Positions 6,174-9,818 of a stretch of DNA of 9,818 nucleotides are shown in pieces (the stretch's first letter is position 1; each line of letters starts with the position of its first letter). The notes under the pieces are model-generated. The model saw nothing but the letters and a program-made list of their open reading frames with translations. It did no database searches and was not told the origin of the DNA. A program made the position numbers and the translations under genes. The stretch comes from Paracoccaceae bacterium. GTDB taxonomy: Bacteria > Pseudomonadota > Alphaproteobacteria > Rhodobacterales > Rhodobacteraceae. The stretch lies in assembly GCA_003500165.1 (NCBI GenBank), contig DNSZ01000235.1:597-10414 (forward strand). Direction: 5' to 3'.

Positions 6174-7325
6174 ATGTCGCACAATCCGATCCGCCCCTGG
6201 CGCAACATCGACCGCCGCAAATCGCGCCAGATTCATGTCGGCCCGGTGCCGGTGGGCGGCGATGCGCCGATCAGCGTGCAAAGCATGACCAACACGGTCA
6301 CGACGGATGTGGCGGGCACGGTGGCGCAGATCCAGGCTTGCGCCGAGGCCGGCGCGGATATCATGCGGGTCTCGGTGCCTGACCGCGATTCGTCCCGCGC
6401 GCTGCACGAGATCGTGCGCGAAAGCCCGGTGCCGATCGTCGCCGACATCCATTTCCACTACAAACGCGCGATCGAGGCGGCCGAGGCGGGTGCGGCCTGT
6501 CTGCGGATCAACCCGGGCAATATCGGCGATGAAAGCCGCGTCCGCGAGGTGATCCGCGCCGCCCGCGACCATGGCTGTTCGATCCGCATCGGCGTGAATG
6601 CCGGCAGCCTGGAGAAAGACCTGCTGGAGAAATACGGCGAGCCCTGCCCCGAAGCGATGGTGGAATCGGGGCTCGACCATATCCGCATCCTCGAAGACAA
6701 CGATTTCTTCGAGTTCAAGATCAGCTGCAAGGCGTCCGACGTGTTTCTGGCCGCAGCCGCCTATCAGGGGCTCGCCGAAGCGACCGACGCGCCGATCCAT
6801 CTGGGCATCACCGAGGCCGGCGGGCTGACCACCGGCACGGTGAAATCGGCGATCGGGCTGGGCAACCTGTTGTGGATGGGGATCGGCGACACGCTGCGGG
6901 TGTCGCTGTCGGCCGACCCGGTCGAAGAGATCAAGGTCGGCTATGAAATCCTCAAGGCGCTGGGGCTGCGGCATCGCGGCGTCAACGTGATCTCCTGCCC
7001 GTCCTGCGCGCGTCAGGGTTTCGACGTGATCAAGACCGTCGAAATCCTCGAAGAGCGGCTGGCGCATATCAAGACGCCGATGAGCCTGTCGATCATCGGC
7101 TGCGTGGTGAACGGCCCGGGCGAGGCGCTGATGACCGATGTCGGCTTCACCGGTGGCGGGGCCGGGCATGGCATGGTCTATATCGCCGGCAGGCAAAGCC
7201 ACAAACAGGCCAATGACCGGATGATCGAGCACATCGTCGAACAGGTGGAAAAGAGGGCCGCCGAGATCGAGGCGGCGCGTGCGGCCGAAGAGGCCGAGGC
7301 CGAAGCCCGCCCGGCGGCGGAATAG
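6174..7325 (+). CDS. ispG: 4-hydroxy-3-methylbut-2-en-1-yl diphosphate synthase (IspG/GcpE)
   Basis: This 383-aa cytosolic Fe4S4 enzyme of the MEP isoprenoid pathway reductively opens methylerythritol cyclodiphosphate to HMBPP using flavodoxin or ferredoxin electrons. The TIM-barrel part begins with VQSMTNTVTTDV (35–46) and contains RVSVPD (65–70), ADIHFHYKRA (90–99) and RINPGNIG (111–118). The cluster-binding C-terminal part has SCPSC (Cys275, Cys278) and GCVVNGPGEA (Cys310, Glu317). The start MSHNPIRPWRNIDRRKSRQI at 6174 has AAGGGAA (6161–6167) in good position; the frame is open to 6138 but without better support. The last ~25 residues are an Ala/Glu-rich tail, seen as a variable extension. 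TAG stop; the DUF1499 gene starts 5 bp later, so co-transcription is likely. Confidence 0.98.
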   Translation: MSHNPIRPWRNIDRRKSRQIHVGPVPVGGDAPISVQSMTNTVTTDVAGTVAQIQACAEAGADIMRVSVPDRDSSRALHEIVRESPVPIVADIHFHYKRAIEAAEAGAACLRINPGNIGDESRVREVIRAARDHGCSIRIGVNAGSLEKDLLEKYGEPCPEAMVESGLDHIRILEDNDFFEFKISCKASDVFLAAAAYQGLAEATDAPIHLGITEAGGLTTGTVKSAIGLGNLLWMGIGDTLRVSLSADPVEEIKVGYEILKALGLRHRGVNVISCPSCARQGFDVIKTVEILEERLAHIKTPMSLSIIGCVVNGPGEALMTDVGFTGGGAGHGMVYIAGRQSHKQANDRMIEHIVEQVEKRAAEIEAARAAEEAEAEARPAAE

Positions 7326-7330
7326 GCGGC

Positions 7331-7813
7331 ATGAAGGTGCTGTTCTGGATCGCGATCGTCGCCCTGGTGGCCGTTGTCGGGGGTGCTGTCTATTTCCGTC
7401 TGGCACCGGTGCCGCCGGCGATGCTGGCCGCCGATCCGCTGACTGCAACGAAACCGGACAGCCCGAACGCCTGGCTGGTGCGGCCGGAAGGCGGGGACGC
7501 GGCGGCGCCGGTCTATGCCCTTTCGGCCGACGAGCTGATGGACAGGCTGCGCGACATCGCGCTGGCCGAGCAGCGGACCACGGGCACGACAACGCCGGGC
7601 GATGCGGACCGGCCCTCCCAGGGCTTTGTCGCACGCAGCCGACTGTTCGGCTTTCCCGATGTGGTCGTGGCCACGGCACTCCCGCTCAGCGACGACAGCT
7701 CAACCCTCGCGATCTATTCCCGGTCGGTCCATGGCTATTCCGACATGGGGGTGAACCGCGCCCGCGTGGAGCGCTGGCTCGACGCGCTCGGGCCCTTCGA
7801 AGCGGAAGGATGA
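7331..7813 (+). CDS. DUF1499 family membrane-anchored protein
   Basis: This 160-aa protein has an N-terminal hydrophobic helix (residues 4–21, LFWIAIVALVAVVGGAVY), which is a signal anchor or uncleaved signal. A compact domain follows with VYALSADELMDRLRDIAL (61–78), RSRLFGFPDVV (102–112) and the hallmark IYSRSVHGYSDMGVNRARVE (128–147) with RWLDAL after it. This combination (x-SRS-x-x-G-x-SD-x-GVNRARV) is the DUF1499 signature. The biochemical function of the family is unknown. The ATG at 7331 lies 5 bp after the ispG TAG, with the GGCGG at the end of ispG as probable ribosome binding site, suggesting one operon. Its 3' 114 bp are overlapped on the other strand by the open frame of the small secreted protein. 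Confidence 0.88.
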   Translation: MKVLFWIAIVALVAVVGGAVYFRLAPVPPAMLAADPLTATKPDSPNAWLVRPEGGDAAAPVYALSADELMDRLRDIALAEQRTTGTTTPGDADRPSQGFVARSRLFGFPDVVVATALPLSDDSSTLAIYSRSVHGYSDMGVNRARVERWLDALGPFEAEG

Positions 7814-8032
7814 CACGCAGGGCTGCCCGGTATCGCGCCAGGCGGGATTGTTGAGGGACATGTCGCAAAGCGCCAGAAACGAGCGCCCGCCCACCGTCAG
7901 GCAGACGGTCTCACCCAGTTCGACCCGTTCGCCACGGCTGCCGGTGCAATAGCATGACGGGGTTGATGCCGTCTCTGCCCAGGCGGGCAGCGCGGCAGTG
8001 AGGGCGGCAAGAACAACGCAGCGATACATCAT
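7700..8032 (-). CDS. Small secreted Cys-rich protein, C-terminally extended
   Basis: This 110-residue minus-strand frame begins with a clear Sec signal peptide (MMYRCVVLAALTAALPAWA, cleavage after residue 19). The mature part has five cysteines (27, 29, 44, 56, 72) within SCYCTGSRGERVELGETVC and VGGRSFLALCDMSLNNPAWR. I recall this as a short periplasmic or exported protein typical of Rhodobacteraceae, usually ending shortly after the last Cys; function unknown. Here the frame continues past CVSS (72–75) for another 35 residues antisense to the DUF1499 gene, so the native stop may have been lost. Start choice is uncertain: tandem ATGs at 8032 and 8029, or an in-frame ATG 12 bases upstream; no strong ribosome binding site. 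Confidence 0.7.
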   Translation of the reverse strand: MMYRCVVLAALTAALPAWAETASTPSCYCTGSRGERVELGETVCLTVGGRSFLALCDMSLNNPAWRDTGQPCVSSFRFEGPERVEPALHAGAVHPHVGIAMDRPGIDREG

Positions 8033-8119
8033 GTTGAAGACCATAGCATCGCTATTCCCGTTTGGAAGGGCGCTGCGCCGGCGCTTGACGCCCCGCACCG
8101 GATCGGGGACATCGCGCAG

Positions 8120-8317
8120 ATGCTTCCCGAGGACAAGTTGCACGAGATCGCGCGCCGCTTCGAATATCTCGAGGCAAGGCTGGCCGAGGGCGGCGGCGCA
8201 CCGCAGAAACCGCGCCGGACCATGCGCGACCGAAACCTGTGGCCGCGGCAGTGGTCGGCGACCGGGCTGGAAAACGAAGAAATCTGTGGCGCCAGCCAAA
8301 TCTTCACGCTCGCGTGA
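8120..8317 (+). pseudogene. prfA: prfA-like N-terminal stub (peptide chain release factor 1 remnant)
   Basis: The frame opens MLPEDKLHEIARRFEYLEAR and LAEGGG follows. This strongly resembles the first ~26 residues of alphaproteobacterial RF1 (M-[LVI]-P-x-x-[KR]-L-x-x-I-x-x-RFE-[FY]-LEA-x-[LM]-x-x-G). In true RF1 the next part would contain LSREYAEL. Here the similarity stops and an unrelated 39-residue tail (APQKPRRTMRDRNLWPRQWS then ATGLENEEICGASQIFTLA) runs to TGA at 8315. The full protein should be about 350 residues, so this cannot be functional RF1. TTGACG lies at 8085–8090, about where a promoter would be. UAG stops are used by mazG, rodZ and ispG in this window, so an intact prfA must exist elsewhere. 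Alternatively this is an unrelated 65-aa ORF; the assignment rests on ~25 residues. Confidence 0.5.
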
Positions 8318-8340
8318 AGCGATCGGATCGGAGACGCGCC

Positions 8341-9093
8341 ATGAACAGATGCCTCACCGCGATCGCGCTGCTCTTTCTCGCCCTGCTGCTGGCCCTGCCG
8401 GCCCAGGCCCGCTTCATCCAGCCCGACTGGCTCGACCCGAACCAGCCCGGCGTGGGGACGAACCGGTATGCCTACAGCTTCAACGATCCGGTCAATCTGA
8501 GTGATCCGGGGGGAAATGCGGTTTGCGGCGGTGTATGCGTTGGCGCGGCGCTGGGGGCGCTTGTCGCGAGCGTCTTAGCAACCGATCACGCAATCGATAT
8601 GGCAGATGGTAAAATCGACGGGGCCAGTCCGTTTGGAAATCCTGTAGGCAGCCTTGCCGCAGCCGTAGTCGAGGGCATGTCAAGCAATGCAGAGTCCGGG
8701 GTGCAAATTGGTGATGGGGTTCACGCATCCCTTCCAGACGACAGCTTCTTGGGGATCCAGGATGATCCAAAAGCTGATGCCCGACGCGGCGGACGGCAGA
8801 ATTCTGGCCCGCTGAATCCTGAATTTGGTGGAACTGGAAACGCTGTAGACGACTTCGATATAATCACGGGCGGAGACTATGTGCACGATCCTGAAACAGG
8901 CCACAGGATAGGTCCCAACGGTGAGAGATATCGTCCCGGAAGAGACGGGCGGGGGCCCCGGATCGATATTCCAGCAAGAGGCGGACGGCGCGCGGAGACT
9001 ATGCACTATCCACCGGAGAGTGTAGAGCAGAACGATGACAACGAATCTGGGGAGGATCGTGAGGAACACGATGAATCGAGGGAACAGCAATAA
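8341..9093 (+). CDS. Secreted mini-Rhs polymorphic toxin (signal peptide + Rhs core stub + toxin tip)
   Basis: This 250-aa protein starts with a signal peptide (1–23, MNRCLTAIALLFLALLLALP then AQA). It passes directly into the end of an Rhs repeat-associated core (24–58: RFIQPDWLDPNQPGVGTNRY then AYSFNDPVNLSDPGG). A Cys/Gly/Ala hydrophobic stretch follows (61–80, VCGGVCVGAALGALVASVLA). The C-terminal tip (about 155–225) has TGGDYVHDPETGHRIGPNG, RYRPG, RGPRIDIPARG and ETMHYP. His188, Arg196/198, Arg207, Asp209 and His222 are candidate catalytic residues. From memory this resembles the predicted RNase tip called polymorphic toxin type 37; not verified. The last 25 residues are acidic. The thousand-residue Rhs barrel is absent. 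Start at 8341 has GGAGA (8330–8334). G/C content falls from about 8540 onward. The downstream overlapping gene fits its immunity protein. Confidence 0.78.
   Translation: MNRCLTAIALLFLALLLALPAQARFIQPDWLDPNQPGVGTNRYAYSFNDPVNLSDPGGNAVCGGVCVGAALGALVASVLATDHAIDMADGKIDGASPFGNPVGSLAAAVVEGMSSNAESGVQIGDGVHASLPDDSFLGIQDDPKADARRGGRQNSGPLNPEFGGTGNAVDDFDIITGGDYVHDPETGHRIGPNGERYRPGRDGRGPRIDIPARGGRRAETMHYPPESVEQNDDNESGEDREEHDESREQQ
8380..8401 (+). repeat. Leader repeat, copy 1 (signal peptide of mini-Rhs toxin)
   Basis: A 22-base stretch within the signal-peptide region is repeated at 9657–9678 with 20 of 22 identical bases and in the same codon register. It encodes the ALLLALP run in both genes. It marks homologous leaders of two tandem genes, although Leu-rich signal peptides can converge. 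Confidence 0.45.
9061..9066 (+). promoter_or_regulatory. Ribosome binding site deciding the immunity-gene start
   Basis: GAGGAA lies four bases before ATG 9071, inside the end of the toxin gene. The other candidate ATG at 9098 has GGAG (9094–9097) directly abutting it, which is too close to act for that start. The site therefore favours a 23-bp overlap between toxin and immunity genes. Confidence 0.5.
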
Positions 9094-9574
9094 GGAGATG
9101 AGCAACGACTTAGGATATCCGTTCACTTTTTCAGATGGAACTCAGGATTTAAAGCGCTGGATTTATGACATCGAATGGTTGGCTGTGCGAAATGGGCTAG
9201 CCGAAAATGGTGTAGCTTCGGCAGTCATTGGAATCAAGAACCATGCCCCAGTGGAAATCAAAGCTGAGGTAAATGAGTATAGTTTGCGCGGTGAAGCGGG
9301 CAGCTTGGTGTTCTCGATATATCGTGGAGTCACTCTCTTTGACAAGGGGGACTGTGTGAAGATTGATGGTGTTTGTGAGGTGAAGAAGCTCGTATTGTAC
9401 GAGTCAGGAATTCGATTCGAAAGTGGGATCAGGATTCGAACTAAGCGCAAGAGCGAAATATATATCGTTCCATCGTCTTTCGCCTGCTTTCTTTTTGTTT
9501 CGGTCGATGATTTCATTTTCTACTCTGGAACGCCAGAGTTCGAGATTTCCTGTTACATAGTTGAAGACATATGA
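9071..9574 (+). CDS. Putative immunity protein for the mini-Rhs toxin
   Basis: This 167-aa protein of unrecognised family has no signal peptide and is presumably cytoplasmic. The sequence alternates short beta-like segments (AVIGIKNHAPVEIKAEV, LVFSIYRGVTLF, IRFESGIRIRTKRK, CFLFVSVDDFIFYS) and contains five Cys and several aromatics, as many small immunity proteins do. The position argues for the function: same strand, start overlapping the last 23 bp of the toxin gene. Base content is unlike the neighbours: 26 of 60 bases are G/C in 9361–9420, against 44 of 60 in 2881–2940. That is a common sign of a transferred toxin/immunity module. Start 9071 is chosen for its GAGGAA; 9098 (MSNDLGYPF...) would remove nine residues. 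Ends in TGA at 9572. The immunity role is inference from context. Confidence 0.65.
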   Translation: MNRGNSNKEMSNDLGYPFTFSDGTQDLKRWIYDIEWLAVRNGLAENGVASAVIGIKNHAPVEIKAEVNEYSLRGEAGSLVFSIYRGVTLFDKGDCVKIDGVCEVKKLVLYESGIRFESGIRIRTKRKSEIYIVPSSFACFLFVSVDDFIFYSGTPEFEISCYIVEDI

Positions 9575-9638
9575 TATCCGCAATGCTTATCCAAATACCA
9601 TTCCAATTTTCGTTTAGGTAGGGGGACCCAGAGGTGAC

Positions 9639-9818
9639 ATGAGGACCAGTCTTGCCGCCCTGCTGCTTGCCCTCCCGGGGCCACCACCGGTATTCGAGCC
9701 GACGTGGCGGCCCTGCTTGGGCGGCGGCGGTGGCCTCAAAAGCGTTCTGGCTCGCGCGTTAGAAGCAGTTGGCCGAGCTATCAAGGATTTGCGGAATCCT
9801 TGGATTCAAATATCAAGT
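9639..9818 (+). CDS. Secreted protein with Rhs-cassette-like leader, cut by window edge
   Basis: ATG at 9639, preceded by AGAGGTG (9630–9636), opens a frame of 60 codons that is still open at the end of the window. It begins with a short hydrophobic leader, MRTSLAALLLALPGPPPVFE, then PTWRPCLGGGGGLKSVLARA and a basic amphipathic helix (LEAVGRAIKDLRNPW). The ALLLALP core and a following F-x-P-x-W (VFEPTW here, FIQPDW in the upstream toxin) match the mini-Rhs leader in register. The Rhs core itself (GTNRYAY and on) is missing. It may be a second, divergent toxin cassette following the immunity gene, or a decayed displaced copy. G/C returns to a high level at its start and drops again from about 9760. 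Confidence 0.5.
   Translation, partial: MRTSLAALLLALPGPPPVFEPTWRPCLGGGGGLKSVLARALEAVGRAIKDLRNPWIQISS
9657..9678 (+). repeat. Leader repeat, copy 2
   Basis: This is the second copy of the 22-base leader segment described at 8380–8401, differing at two positions (bases 12 and 18). It lies in the signal-peptide region of the ORF that runs off the right edge. Confidence 0.45.

Noticed and set aside
6021..7679. Minus-strand 552-codon frame opposite ispG
   Set aside because: His/Asp/Arg-rich antisense shadow of ispG without domains; ispG is fully supported by its cysteine motifs.
8085..8113. Promoter-like TTGACG with GACATC 17 bases downstream, before the prfA-like stub
   Set aside because: The -35 is good but the -10 is poor, and nothing functional seems to follow; kept only as a note in the stub's entry.
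1..9818. tRNA, rRNA, CRISPR arrays and riboswitches
   Set aside because: No cloverleaf-like or rRNA-like stretch and no regularly spaced repeats were recognised on either strand by eye.

Overview
The window is GC-rich chromosomal DNA with strong G/C third-codon bias. Its gene set (RodZ–IspG, an LdtR-like MarR regulator, SdhE, MazG, DUF1499 and a small Cys-rich secreted protein) points to an alphaproteobacterium, most likely Rhodobacteraceae. This assignment comes from recognised protein families; no search was run.

Left part (1–1411) is accessory. It opens with the 5' portion of an IS630-family transposase on the minus strand, cut by the window edge. Next is an unrecognised 180-aa membrane protein whose N-terminus looks like a ribbon-helix-helix segment. 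A stretch of about 470 bp without an intact gene follows. It holds two start-less, coding-like minus-strand fragments and two perfect 10-bp inverted repeats.

Middle part (1412–7813) is housekeeping. On the minus strand a class I aminotransferase and mazG form a translationally coupled pair (4-bp ATGA overlap). Divergently, a small XRE-type regulator is coupled by another ATGA overlap to sdhE, the flavinylation factor of succinate dehydrogenase. Then come an LdtR-like MarR regulator (probable cell-envelope control), rodZ (cell shape and MreB anchor), ispG (isoprenoid MEP pathway, Fe4S4 enzyme) and a DUF1499 membrane-anchored protein, all on the plus strand.

Right part (7700–9818) turns accessory again. 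A small secreted Cys-rich protein is convergent to DUF1499 and its open frame runs 114 bp into that gene. Next is a short stub resembling the N-terminus of release factor 1 (prfA), which loses the match after about 25 residues. Directly after it lies a compact polymorphic-toxin cassette: Sec-type signal peptide, Rhs-core stub and C-terminal toxin tip (250 aa). An overlapping, AT-richer gene that fits a cognate immunity protein follows. A second ORF with a very similar leader (20 of 22 bases, same register as a Leu-rich signal peptide and an F-x-P-x-W motif) then runs off the right edge. The tandem arrangement suggests an array of secreted mini-Rhs toxin/immunity cassettes inserted at a disrupted prfA-like locus. 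This is the most interesting part of the window.
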